Origin: Erinaceus europaeus
Taxonomy: Eukaryota; Chordata; Mammalia; Eulipotyphla; Erinaceidae
Assembly: GCF_950295315.1 (NCBI RefSeq)
Contig: NC_080162.1
Coordinates: 72,360,697 to 72,424,696 of the forward strand
Reading direction: 5' to 3'
Length of the DNA stretch: 64,000 nucleotides
Shown: one piece after another, positions 32,720-43,825 of the stretch
Numbering within the stretch: the stretch's first letter is position 1
Layout: every line of letters begins with the position of its first letter
The notes under the pieces: model-generated
What the model was told of the DNA's origin: nothing
Database searches by the model: none
Seen by the model: the letters and a program-made list of their open reading frames with translations, nothing else
Made by a program: the position numbers and the translations under genes

Positions 32720-32950
32720 GTTGTTATTATTATTATTATTTTTGCCATTGGGGCTTCATCACTCTGGGTCTGACACTGGCAGGGAGAGAGATAGAGATAG
32801 AGATAGAGATAGAGATGAGATAGAGATAGAGATAGAGTCTGGAGAGCCTGAAGAGCCTGATACCACATCACCAAAGACTCCCCCAGTGCCATGAAGGTCG
32901 GACTTGAACCTAGGTTGCTAAGCAGGCTCCCTCCCAAGGAAGCTATCTTG
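32720..32950 (-). mobile_element. SINE-E-like unit with (GAGATA)n
   Basis: Antisense 'ggacttgaacctaggttgct' (B-box-like) near the right end and a GAGATA hexamer tract at 32786-32837. Confidence 0.45.
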
Positions 32951-33690
32951 AATATATTTTTAGTTCCTTTTTTTTTTTTTTTTTGATGGGCATCAGGAGT
33001 CAGAACATTCTTTTATACTAGTCATAATTAGCCTCCCAAGGCTACAAAAAGAGAAAGAAAAAAAAAAAAAAAAGAAGAAGGAAGAAAAGAAAAAGAAAAA
33101 ATTCCCAGAATTTCTGGGCTACTAGACTCTAAAATATTAATATTTTTAGTAGAGAAAATTATGAAATGTATTGTGTAGAAAAATGATAGTGTTTGACCTA
33201 TAAGGTCTGCTCTTATATTTTTATATTAAACATTCTATAAATGTATAAAGTGACCATATATATGTATATATATGCAAAAAAATCTTCAAGTCCATAGTAA
33301 AACTTTTAATAGTTGTTAAAAGTTTTATGGGGTGGGGAGAGTTAGATAGAAGTGATTTTTCACTTATTAATTGAATGCTTACAATGAACATTAATCACAG
33401 GATCAGAAAAGCAAAGAAGATAAATGTGTTTGGAAAAAAAGGGTTTGAAAAGAAGAGGAAAACAATTGTAAGGGATGGTCTTGCTTTATTATTTTAGATA
33501 AGCCCTATGTGTGAGCCCAGTTCTTTTCTCAAGAATTGATTACTATGAGCTTAAAATTTGTTACTGACCCACAACTGTTCTTCTCTTTCCCACAGGACCA
33601 GAAGAAAGGTAACACTGATCAGGACAGGACTATTTTTCCTGTGAATGGTTTAAACCATGACACATGATAGTGATGTTCGATACCCCACTT
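32951..33690. other. No recognised feature
   Basis: T17 at 32968-32984, a purine-rich tract at 33045-33100, and otherwise AT-rich sequence. Confidence 0.45.
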
Positions 33691-33694
33691 CCCA

Positions 33695-33792
33695 CCCCTC
33701 ACACACACAGGTGGGGACTGGAGGCTTGAACCTGGCTCCCTGAGCATGGTAATGTATGCACTCAGCTAGGTGCACCATCACTTGTCTCCTTA
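33695..33792 (-). mobile_element. SINE-B head fragment
   Basis: 'caggtggggactggaggctt' to 'ctaggtgcaccatcacttgt'; tail lost. Confidence 0.65.
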
Positions 33793-33879
33793 CGTGAACT
33801 TTTATGTATAGTGTGAGGTAAAGATTCACCCCCCCCCCCAACACACACACTTACCCTCCATCACATTGAATTGTAGTGG

Positions 33880-34286
33880 TACTTTTGTTGTCACTCAAGT
33901 GAACGTGCATGTTTGGATCCATTTATGAACTCTCCATTTTGCTCCATTGGTCTGTTTCTTGAGAGCTTGTTTGGAGATTCTAGCAGGGGAGCGCAGCTAC
34001 TTGTATACCCCTGACCGAAGACCGGTCAGTCTCTATTCAGGGAAGGCCGTCCTCTTCGACTGAGCACGCAGCTTCGGGAGGGATGCACAGGGAGCGGTGA
34101 GGGAGGAAGGGGACACCCACCTAGCCAGCCAGATCAGCCGAATCAACCCTGGCAATCAATGGGGTGACAGATGTCGCAGCCAGATCGCCCTCACATCTGG
34201 TCTGTTTCTTTATCTTTGCTTCAGTACCACCCTGGCTTAATTATTGTGATTTGAAGTGAACATTGATGCTTTTACTCAATATTTTT
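33880..34286 (-). mobile_element. Ancient L1 ORF2 fragment hosting a 7SK copy
   Basis: Antisense L1 ('tgctccattggtctgtttct', then 'gcttcagtaccaccctggct') is continuous once 33961-34210 is removed. Possibly one element with 35810-35910. Confidence 0.6.
33961..34198 (-). pseudogene. RN7SK pseudogene: 7SK snRNA retropseudogene, 3'-truncated and tailless
   Basis: The minus strand reads as the first 238 or so nucleotides of 7SK small nuclear RNA: 5' 'agatgtgagggcgatctggc', then 'ggttgattcggctgatctgg', 'gaccggtcttcggtcagggg' and 'ctgctagaatctccaaacaa', stopping at 'gctctc'. Functional 7SK is about 331 nt, so the last quarter with its U-rich end is missing. There is no A-tail. Identical 12-bp repeats 'ggtctgtttctt' at 33949-33960 and 34199-34210 bound it exactly. 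7SK normally sequesters P-TEFb. This copy also lacks the upstream Pol III promoter and should be inert. Confidence 0.93.
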
Positions 34287-34909
34287 TTAAATTTATTTCT
34301 TTATTGGGGAATTAATGTTTTACATTCAACAGTAAATACAATAGTTTGTACATGCATAACATTCCCCAGATTCCCATTTAACAATACAACCCCCACTATG
34401 TCATTCATCATCTTTCATGGACCTGTATTCTCCCCACCCACCCACCCCCCCCCAGAGTCTTTTACTTTGGTATAATACTCCAATTTCATTTCAGGTTCGA
34501 CTTGTGTTTTCTTTCTTTTTTTTTTTTCCTCCTCTATCATTTTTTTTTTTATTATTGGGGAATTAATGCTTTACATTAACAGTAAATACAATAGTTTTTA
34601 CATGCATAACATTCCCCAGATTCCCATTTAACAATACAACCCCCACTATTTCATTCATCATTTTTCATGGACCTGTATTCTCCCCACCCACCCACCCACC
34701 CCAGAGTCTTTTACTTTGGTGTAATACTCCAATTCCATTTCAGGTTCGACTTGTGTTTTCTTTTCTAATCTTGTTTTTCAACTTCAGCCTGAGAGTGAGA
34801 TCATCCCATATTCATCCTTCTGTTTCTGACTTATTTCACTCAACATGATTTTTTCAAGGTCCATCCAAGATCGGCTGAAAACAGTGAAGTCACCATTTTT
34901 TTACAGCTG
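34287..34909 (-). mobile_element. L1 with two tandem 3' ends in one TSD
   Basis: Two antisense L1 3' UTRs (34287-34512 and 34537-34909) are separated by a T-rich 25 bp. A single 16-bp repeat 'tttactcaatattttt' (34271-34286, 34910-34925) flanks the pair. Confidence 0.85.
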
Positions 34910-35049
34910 TTTACTCAATATTTTTAGGTTGCTTTAGATCAGGGGTGAAGACAGTCTGGCTTAAGGGTTGCATAAGGCCCACAGAACCTGGCAAGACAAC
35001 TAGCTATAAGCACGACTCCAAACTCAATAAATCTAGTAGTTCTTTTTAT

Positions 35050-35459
35050 ATTTGAAGGGATTAATGATTCATAGCCAGTACTATTGTTGATACATATATA
35101 AAATTTCTCAATTTTCGGGGCCAGGTGGTGGTGCACCTGGTTGAGTGTACATGTTACAGTGTGCAAGGACACAGGTTCGAGCCCCCAGTCCCCACATGCA
35201 GGGGAAAATCTTTGTGAGTGGTGAAGCAGGGCTGCAGGTATCTCCCTATCTCTCTCCCTCTCTCCCATTCCCTTCTCTCTTGATTTCTGATGGTCTCTAT
35301 CCAATAAATAAAGATAATAAAACTTTTTTTTCTCAATTTTCTGCAAAACGTTCCCACCCCTAGCCTACCTCCTCTGCCATCATGCACCAACAGCCCCCCC
35401 CCCCCCCAGAGTTCTTTACTTTGGTACAATACACCAAAGAGTTACTATTCTTTTCTTTC
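35050..35459 (-). mobile_element. Older L1 3' UTR split by SINE-B
   Basis: 'gggattaatgattcatagcc' before and 'ctgcaaaacgttcccacccc' after the SINE, with a C14 run near 35395. Confidence 0.7.
35117..35326 (+). mobile_element. SINE-B with TSD
   Basis: 'aggtggtggtgcacctggtt' head. Flanking 'ttctcaattttc' on both sides. Confidence 0.88.
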
Positions 35460-35578
35460 TTTCTTTTTTGTTCCTTTTTAATTTTCCCCTTTATTGGGGG
35501 ATTAATGTTTTACATTCGACAATAATTACAATAGTTTGTACATGCATATCATTTCTCAGTTTTCCACATAACAATACA
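35460..35578 (-). mobile_element. Short L1 3' end with 16-bp TSD
   Basis: Identical 'actattcttttctttc' at 35444-35459 and 35579-35594 around a 119-bp truncated L1. Confidence 0.9.
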
Positions 35579-35701
35579 ACTATTCTTTTCTTTCATAGCA
35601 ATATTAAGTGCTTAATTTCAAGTTGACAATTTTGTATGGCCTATGAATAATGTTATAAATATCCAAGTGGCCCTTGGCAGAAAAAATATTCCCCACCCTT
35701 G

Positions 35702-36234
35702 CCTTAGATCATCTGCACCTCCATATACATGGTAAAATTTGCTTTCATAATAAACTTGATAGTTTCCACACATGTATCTCATGGGAGTCTGTATACAATC
35801 TATAATTCTATCTGAAGGGGGTTCGCTTAATAGTACTGAGTCTTCCAACTCACGGAATAAATTGTCAGTTAATTTAGATCTTCTTGATCATTTCGACGAT
35901 CATCTGTCTTAATTTAATCAATTTTGGAAATGCCTTACTTTGGTTTTCTTTTTATTATGTAACACAATTACATAAGTAAATTATACGGTAAACTTTAGCT
36001 TTTGGTTAAATCATTGCTATCTGGCAATTTGCAGCCAAAACATCTAACTGGTCTAGCAAACTCCCTGTAGTCTAATGGGTCATCAGAAAGCTAGGCTCTA
36101 CGCCATGGAAAAGTCATTTGTCCTCTCAGTGTCTATTTCCTTAACCATGGGAACCTCATAGGGTTGGAAAGTTCTTTTTCACAAACTAGTGAGTTATGAC
36201 TCATCTTTTCTTTCCTTCTTTCTTTTTTTAAAGT
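35702..36234. other. Mostly unrecognised; ancient L1 piece
   Basis: 35810-35910 ('ctgagtcttccaactcacgg') looks like antisense ancient L1. The rest is unrecognised. Confidence 0.4.
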
Positions 36235-36324
36235 TTATTTGTTTTATTTATTTTTGATATTTATTTATTTCCTTTTGTTGCCCTTGTTGTTTTTGCTGTT
36301 GTAGTTATTATTATTGTTATTGAT
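36235..36324 (-). mobile_element. SINE-A tail fragment
   Basis: 'ccttttgttgcccttgttgt' to 'gttattgattgttgg'. The body is missing. Confidence 0.7.
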
Positions 36325-36340
36325 TGTTGGTATGCTTTTA

Positions 36341-36571
36341 TTTATTTTTTTTCTCTTTTTTAAAAAAAAATAATTTTTTTCTTTATTGGGGAATTAATGT
36401 TTTACATTCAACAGTAAATACAATAGTTTGTACATGCATAACATTCCCCAGATTCCCATTTAACAATACAATCCCCACTATGTCATTCATCATCTTTCAT
36501 GGACCGGTATTCTCCCCACCCACCCACCCCAGAGTCTTTTACTTTGGTGTAATACTCCAATTCCATTTCTC
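36341..36571 (-). mobile_element. L1 3' end with 16-bp TSD
   Basis: Identical 'tgttggtatgctttta' at 36325-36340 and 36572-36587. Confidence 0.92.
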
Positions 36572-36635
36572 TGTTGGTATGCTTTTAAAAACCTCTTCTG
36601 TTTCATTTGGTTAAATCCCCCCTGCTTAACACTGC

Positions 36636-36679
36636 ATTCTATTTACATAACCACTGTATTCTATTTACATAACCACTAT
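36636..36679 (+). repeat. 22-bp tandem duplication
   Basis: 'attctatttacataaccact' occurs twice, at 36636 and 36658. Confidence 0.85.
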
Positions 36680-36729
36680 TAACAAGCACCACACTCCCTC
36701 CAGGGCATTAGTGATTTAGTGGTAGAATT

Positions 36730-37770
36730 CTTTTTTTTTTTTTTTTAATTTTTTATTTAAGAAAGGATTAATGAACAAAAACATAAGGTAGGAGGGGTAC
36801 AACTCCACACAATTCCCACCACCCAATCTCCATAACCCACCCCCTCCCATGATAGCTTTCCCATTCTCTAGCCCTCTGGGAACATGGACCCAGGGTCGTT
36901 GAGGGTTGCAGAAGGTAGAAGGTCTGGCTTCTGTAATTGCTTCCCCGCTGAACATGGGCGTTGACTGGTTGGTCCATACTCCCAGTCTGCCTCTCTCTTT
37001 CCCTAGTAAGGTGTGTCTCTGGGGAAGCTGAGCTCCAGGACACATTGGTGGGGTCTTCAATCCAGGGAAGCCTGGGCAGCATCCTGGTGGCATCTGGAAC
37101 CTGGTGATTGAAAAGAGAGTTAACATACGAAGCCAAACAAATTGTTGAGCAATCATGGATCCCAAGCTTGGAATAGTGGAGAGGAAGTGTTAGGGAGGTA
37201 CTCACTGCAAACTCTAGTGTACTTCTGCTTTCAGGTATATATTTTGCAGTAGTTTATGGATACATGTGAACATAAGCTCTCTCTCACAGAAACTGGTGTA
37301 TATCTAGGTTATGGGACTTTATTAGAAAGTGAACTACCTGAGATGAAATTAGAGTGTACTATAAAAGGAAAGGTCTCACCCGAGTAATGAAGCTGAAGGG
37401 TTGTCATTCCACACGTGAAGTATCTGGACACAGTCTGAGGTGAAGCATGTTGAGGTGGCAATCATTGCGTTGGTTAGGTTGTGATCGGCGGATGCAATAT
37501 TATTTGGTTTGGATTGGGAGAGGCATACGGGAAAGTGGGCCCTATCCAAGGGTTCCAGGACTGGGGGAAGTAGGGGCTCTATAGTGGAGATGTGAGGTTC
37601 CTGCTGTCTTAGGGTTCAAAAAGACAATTGATAGTTAATGTTATCATCACATTATTTGTTAATTGGGTTAACTTTGAAAAGTCCTTTTGTTATGGTTTGC
37701 TGTACAGTATCCAGTATCTTGTATATAGCTGTGCTATTGGATGCTTCTAATCTACTTGGTCTAGGCTTTT
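36730..37770 (-). mobile_element. Family F retroposon, long form
   Basis: Uninterrupted antisense partner of 3060-4490. It runs from T-run and 'ttatttaagaaaggattaat' to about 37765 ('taatctacttggtctaggct'). Two overlapping 145-149 codon minus-strand frames near the 3' end are not shared with other copies. Confidence 0.65.
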
Positions 37771-38056
37771 GAGAGAGAATTCTTGCCTGCTCCGCCCCCT
37801 CTCCTTGTCACACCCTGATCCTCTCCTTGTCACACCCTGATATTCACCAGTCACTTTTCTATCCACCCTCTCTACATCACATCCTGTTTACACCCTACTT
37901 GGCAAGTATATATAAAGACAGCATTGTTAGTTAGTTTAGTTTAGCTTAGCTTGGTATAGATTGCGCTGTGTCCTGCATGAATAAAGAGATACTACCTACA
38001 ACCCAGCCATGAGTCCCAGGTGGTCTGTCTCCGGTCAATGAAGCTCAGCCCGACAA
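37771..38056 (+). mobile_element. Probable solo LTR of an endogenous retrovirus
   Basis: A 286-bp unit with promoter-like 'gtatatataaag' (about 37908), a polyadenylation signal 'gaataaagaga' (about 37979) and an end '...cagcccgaca'. The start 'tgagagag' and end CA would give TG...CA termini. A 21-bp tandem repeat 'ctctccttgtcacaccctga' is at 37799-37841. No matching TSD and no gag or pol sequence was found, so the call is tentative. Confidence 0.5.
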
Positions 38057-38272
38057 TTGATGTCATTGTTGGATAGGACAGAGAGAAATGGAGAGAGGAA
38101 GGGAAGACAGAGAGAAGGAGAGAAAGACAGACACCTGCAGACCTGCTTCACCACTTGTGAAGCAACGCCCCTGCAGGTGGGATCCAGGGGCTCGAACCGG
38201 GATCCTTAAATCAGTCCTTGTGCTTTGCGCTACGTGCCCTTAACCCGCTGAGCTACTGCTCAACTCCCTCTT

Positions 38273-38275
<3 letters not shown>
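38057..38275 (-). mobile_element. SINE-A lacking its tail
   Basis: Begins at 'attgatgtcattgttggata' at the LTR boundary and ends 'gctgagctactgctcaactc'. Confidence 0.82.
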
Positions 38276-38334
<59 letters not shown>

Positions 38335-38358
38335 TTCCTTCCTTTCTTTCTTCTTTAT
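38276..38358. repeat. (TTTC)n microsatellite
   Basis: CT run, then about 12 TTTC units and CCTT variants. Confidence 0.93.
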
Positions 38359-38359
38359 T

Positions 38360-38995
38360 TTTCACCTCAATTTAAATGTTTCTTCCTATGGGAAGGCTCT
38401 CTGACTTTTCAGTGAAATCTAGATATCCTTTCCTATACATGTCTCTCAAAGCAATCAGCACATTGTTTGTCTCCATCAATGATTTACTGGATCAGTCAGG
38501 GAATTGGTAGGGAACAGTGGGAACATTTAAAGGCCTTAATTGAAGAAAGTTTAATGAAGAGATAATTCAGAGGAATAGACAGGATTAAGGAAACTCCTAA
38601 GGGATAATGAGACACTCCAGGGACTAGCCACACAAGCAAGCATGACTACACTTGGGTCTAATGGATGGAGATGAAGTGTTACTGGAACCCACTGAGACCT
38701 GTAGCTATGAGAGAGGGGCTTTTCAACACATATAATGGGATGAAAGGGACCACAGCCATTATAAGAATGAGGGCAGGCAAAGAGGGAAAAATAATACATC
38801 CTCTTTTTTTTCTGGTACTCTCTGGTTCCCTTCAGGCCCACTAGATTAACCCAACCATAAGTTAGAAAGCAATGGGGTCCATAGGTGGTAGAGGTCAGTC
38901 TTCTGAGAGTGCACAGTAGAGGAGCAAAAGTCAGAACATGGAGGCAAAATTGGAAATGGCTAGCATACTCACCTTCACCAGGAACTTCTTTTTTT
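38360..38995. other. No recognised feature
   Basis: Single-copy-looking, no coding signal. Confidence 0.45.
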
Positions 38996-41671
38996 CCCCT
39001 TCTAATTATTATTATTATTAAAATTTCTTTATTGGGGAATTAATGTTTCACATTCAACAGTAAATACAATAGTTTGTACATGTATAACATTCCCCAGTTT
39101 CCCATATAACAATACAACCCCCACTAGGTCCTATGTCATACTTCTTAGACCTGTATTCTCCCCCCACCCACCCCAGAGCCTTTTACTTTGGTGTGATACG
39201 CAAATTTCATTTCAGGTTCTACTTGTGTTTTTTTTTTTTTTTTTATCTTGTCTTTTCAACTTCTGCCTGAGAGTGAGATCATCCCATATTCATCATTCTG
39301 TTTCTGACTTATTTCACTCAACATGAATTTTTCAAGGTCCATCCAAGATCGGCTGAAAAGAGTGAAGTCACCATTTTTTTTACAGCTGAGTAGTATTCCA
39401 CTGTCTCTATATACCACAACTTGCTCAGCCACTCATGTGTTGTTGGACACCTGGGTTGCTTCCAGGTTTTGGCTATTACAAATTGTGCTGCCAAGAACAT
39501 ATGTGTACACAGATCTTTCTGGATGGATATGTTGGGTTCCATAGGATCTATCCCCAGGAGAGGAATTGCAGGGTCATAGGGTAGGTCCATTTCTAGCCTT
39601 CTGAGAGTTCTCCATACTGTTCTCCACAGAGGTTGGACCAATTGACATTCCCACCAGCAATGTAGGAGGGTTCCTTTGACCCCACAACCTCTCCAGCATT
39701 TGCTGCTGTTACCTTTTCTGATGTGTGACATTCTCACAGGAGTGAAGTGGTATCTCATTGTTGTCTTTACTTGCATTTCTCTGACAATCAGAGACTTGGA
39801 GCATTTTTTCATGTGTTTCTCAGCCTTTTGGATCTCTTCTGTGATGAATATTCTGTCCATGTCCTCCCCCCAATTTTGGATGGGGTTATTTGTTGTCCTG
39901 TTGTTGAGTTTGGCTATCTCCTTATATATGTTGGTTATTAAACTCTTGTCTGATGTATGGCATGTAAAGATCTTCTCCCATTCTGTGAGGGGTCTCTTGG
40001 TTTGGGTATTGGTTTCTTTTGCTGTGAAGAAGCTTTTTAATTTGATGTAGTCCCATAAGTTTATACTTGCCTTAATTTTCTTTGTAGTTGGATTTGTTTC
40101 ATTGAAGATGTCTTTAAAATTTATGCAGAAAAGAGTTCTGCTAATATTTTCTTCTAAGTATCTGATAGTTTGTGGTCTACCATATAAGTCCTTGATCCAC
40201 TTGGAATTTACTTTTGTATTTGGTGAAATACAGTGATTCAGTTTCATTCTTCTGCATGTTTCAACCCATTGTTTCCAACACCATTTGTTGAAGAGACTCT
40301 GTTTTCTCCATGTAATGGTCTGGGTCCCTTTGTCAATGATTAGATGTCCATAGGTGTGGGGGCTCACTTCCGGACTCTCAATTCTATTCCACTGGTCAGT
40401 GTGTCTATTCATGTTCCAGTACCAAACAGTTTTGATGACAATGGCCCTATAATACAGTTTGAGATCTGGGAGTGTGATGCCTCCGGTTCTGTTCTTTTTT
40501 CTCAAGATTGTTTTGGCAATTCTAGGTCTTTTCTGGTTCCAGATAAACATTTGTAGCATTTGTTCTATTCTCCTAAAAAATGTGCTTGGGATCTTGATGG
40601 GGATAGCATTAAATTTGTAGATGGCTCTGGGTAGAATATTCATTTTGATGATATTAATTCTTTCAACTCATGAGCATGGAATATCTTTCCACTTCTTTTT
40701 GTCTTTTTCAATTTCCTTTAGTAGTGACTCATAATTTTCAGTATACAAGTCTTTCAGTTCTTTGGTTAGGTTTGTTCCTAGGCATTTTATTGTTTTTGTT
40801 GCTATAGTAAAATGAATTGATTTCTGGATTTCAATTTCTTCTAGTTTAGTGTTTGCGTAGAGGAATGCCACTGACTTTTGAATGTTAATTTTATAGCCTG
40901 ACACATTACTGTATTGCCTGATGATTTCCAAAAGCTTCTTGCTGGATTCCTTAGGTTTTTCTGTGTATACTATCATGTCATCTGCAAATAGGGAGAGTTT
41001 GACTTCTTCTCTTCCAATCTGTATCCCTTTAATTCCTTGCTCCTGCCTGGTTGCTATGGCAAGAACTTCCAACACTATGTTGAATAGTAATGGTGATAGT
41101 GGGCAGCCCTGTCTAGTACCTGATCTGAGTGGAAATGCTTCCAGTTTTTCACCATTGAGTATGATGTTGGCTGTAGGTTTGCTATATATAGACTCCACTA
41201 TCTTCAGGAATTTTCCATCTATTCCCATTTTTTGTAGTGTTTTGATCATAAAGGGATGTTGTATTTTGTCAAAGGCTTTCTCTGCATCTATTGATATGAC
41301 CATGTGGTTTTTGGCCTTGCTTTTGTTGATGTGGTGAATCACATTGATTGATTTACCTTGCATGCCTGGAATAAACCCCACTTGGTCATGATGAACAATC
41401 TTTTTTATATACTGCTGTATCCGGTTGGCTAGAATTTTGTTCAGTATTTTAGCATCTATGTTCATCAGAGATATTGGTCTGTAGTTTTCTTTTTTGGTTG
41501 TGTCCTTGTCTGCTTTTGGTATCAGAGTGATGTTGGCTTCATAGAAGCTGGCAGGAAGTATTCCAGTGTCTTCAATCTTCTGGAAGACTTTTAAAAGCAG
41601 AGGTATTAGTTCTTCTTTGAAGGTTTTGTAGAATTCATTTGTAAAACCACCTGGTCCAGGACTTTTATTTT

Positions 41672-41925
41672 TTTATTATTTTTTAATTTATTTTTATTTA
41701 TTTATTTTTTATTTAAGAAAGGATAAATTAACAAAACCATAGGGAAGAAGGGGTACAACTCCACATAATTCCCACCACCCAATCCATATCCCATCCCCTC
41801 CCCTGATAGCTTTCCCATTCTCTATCCCCCTGGGAGAGTGGACCCAGGGTTGTGGGTTGCAGAAGGTGGAAGGTCTGGCTTCTATAATTGCTTCCCCACT
41901 GAACATGGACTTTGACTGGTCGAAA
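41672..41925 (-). mobile_element. F 3' end in L1, with 12-bp TSD
   Basis: Identical 'gacttttatttt' at 41660-41671 and 41926-41937. Proof that short F copies retropose. Confidence 0.88.
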
Positions 41926-42582
41926 GACTTTTATTTTGGGGGAGATTTTTGATAACTGTTTCAATTTCATTAGCTGTGATGGGCCTATTCATGTTATCCA
42001 CTTCCTATTTACTTGGTTTTGGAAGTTGGTAGGTATCTAGGAAATCGTCCATTTCTTCCAGGTTTTCTAGCTTGGTGGCATATAGTTGTTCATAGAAGCC
42101 TTGTATGATATATTGAATTTCTGCGGTGTCTATTGTGATATCTGCTCTTTCATTTATTATCCGATTTATTTGGGTCGTCTCCCTTTTTTTGTTTTGTGAG
42201 TCTGGCTAAAGGTTTGTCAATTTTATTCACTCTTTGGAAGAACCAACATTTGCTTTCGTTGATCTTTTGTATGGTTTTCTTATTTTCAATGTTATTTATT
42301 TCTGCCCTAACTTTAGTGATTTCTCTCCTTCTGGTTGCTTTAGGGTTCCTTTGTTCTTCTTCTTCTAGGTCTTTAAGATGTGCAATCAGGCTGTTTATTT
42401 GTGCTTTTTCTTGTTTCCTAATGTATACTTGTATAGCTATGAACTTCCCTCTTAGTACTGCCTTAGTTGTGTCCCAAATATTTTGATAGCTTGTGTCTTC
42501 ATTTTCATTGAAATCTCAAAACATTGTGATTTCTTCCTTTATTTCCTATTTGACCCAGAGGTTGTTAAGAAGTGTACTCTTC

Positions 42583-42905
42583 TACCCCACCAATGTGTCC
42601 TGGAGCTCAGCTTCCCCAGAGACCCACCCTACTAGGGAAAGAGAGAGGCAGACTGGGAGTATGGACCGACCAGTCAATGCCCATGTTCAGCGGGGAAGCA
42701 ATTACAGAAGCCAGACCTTCTACCTTCTGCAACCCACAATGACCCTGGGTCCATGCTCCCAGAGGGATAGAGAATGGGAAAGCTATCGGGGGAGGGGTGG
42801 GATATGGAGATTGGGCGGTGGAAATTGTGTGGAATTGTACCCCTCCTACCCTATGGTTTTGTTAATTAATCCTTTCTTAAATAAAATAAATAAATAAATA
42901 AATTA
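42583..42905 (+). mobile_element. F 3' end in L1
   Basis: 'accccaccaatgtgtcctgg' to (AAAT)n. It lies just inside the repeat 'aagaagtgtactcttc' (42567-42582). Confidence 0.8.
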
Positions 42906-43080
42906 ATTAAAAAAGAAAAGAGGGTTCCTGAGTTCGAGAGAAAAAGAGAGAGTGCTTGTGCCGCCGCAAAGAGACAGCAGAGTTCTGTTTGGTGATTAGT
43001 TTGTCTTAGTTTATGAATCGTTGTTCCTGAATAAAGAAATACAGCTTCCCTGCCCAAAAAAAAAAAAAAAAAAAAAAAAG
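42906..43080 (+). mobile_element. Polyadenylated LTR-like transcript end (retrocopy)
   Basis: About 150 bp ending 'gttcctgaataaagaaatac...cctgccc' followed by A24. The AATAAA context resembles the LTR at 37771-38056 ('tcctgcatgaataaagagat'). The A-tail shows it came from a processed RNA. Confidence 0.5.
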
Positions 43081-43520
43081 GAAACACTGACAACAACCAT
43101 GGGATAATGAACAAAAGGTAAAGCATAAGAATCTCTTAGACTTGTTTAGCAAGGAAGGAATTACAGAAGCCAGGCCTTTCACCTTCTGCATCCCACAATG
43201 ACCTTGGGTCCATACTCCCAGAGGGTTAAAGAATAGGAAAACTATCAGGAGTGGGGATGGGATATGGAGTTCTGGTGGTGGGATTTGTGCAAAGTTGTAC
43301 CCCTCTTATCCTATGCTTTTGTCAATGTTTCCTTTTTATTAACAAAAAGTTTTTAAAAATCTCTTAGAGTTTGTTCTTCATACATTGACTTGCTTTGGAA
43401 GTTGTGACTGGAAATCACTGAGACTTTTGGAGGATTCTTTCACTTGCCTCCACTCTCCCCAGTCTTTTTACTTGTTCCAATCTGAATAAAAATAAATAAA
43501 TCTCTTTCAAAAAAAAAAAA
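43081..43520 (+). mobile_element. Unidentified A-tailed retrocopy containing an F copy
   Basis: The outer parts (43081-43130, 43365-43505) end 'aataaaaataaataaatctc' plus A14. An F 3' end (about 43143-43355) sits inside, flanked by 'aatctcttag'. The source of the outer part is not recognised. Confidence 0.5.
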
Positions 43521-43536
43521 AAGAAGTGTACTCTTC

Positions 43537-43825
43537 TTCCCCAGAGACTCACCCTTCTAGGGAAAGAGAGAGCCAGACAGGGAGTATGGATCAACCAGTC
43601 AATGCCCATGTTCAGTGGGGAAGCAATTACAGAAGCCAGACCTCCCACCTTCTGCAACCCACAACGACCCTGGGCCCATGCTCCCAGATGGATAGAGAAT
43701 GGGAAAGCTATCAGGGGAGGGGATGGGATATGGAGATTGGGTGGCGGGAATTGTGTGGAGTTGTACCCCCCATCCTATGATTTTTTTAATGTCTCCTTTC
43801 TTAAATAAATAAATTAATTAAAAAA
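43537..43825 (+). mobile_element. F 3' end at the same L1 site
   Basis: Bounded by 'aagaagtgtactcttc' (43521-43536) and 'aagaagtgtact' (43826-43837). Ends '(AAAT)aaattaattaaaa'. Confidence 0.82.

Larger units (their letters stand above)
34940..35701. mobile_element. Non-autonomous hAT DNA transposon
   Basis: The left end 'caggggtgaagac' and right end '...ttccccacccttg' are imperfect inverted repeats. The flanking octamers 'ctttagat' (34932-34939) and 'ccttagat' (35702-35709) form an 8-bp TSD, typical of hAT. About 215 bp of transposon sequence remain (34940-35047 and 35596-35701). The rest is inserted L1 and SINE. No transposase is seen. Confidence 0.75.

Noticed and set aside
38276..38358. 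Regular short repeats as a CRISPR-like array
   Set aside because: Simple tetranucleotide microsatellite without spacers, in a mammalian context.
29236..41465. Long frames of 265-534 codons as possible host genes
   Set aside because: They read as L1 ORF2 (FADD RT motif, CWRGCG...CWWEC cysteine segment) and are followed by L1 3' UTRs.
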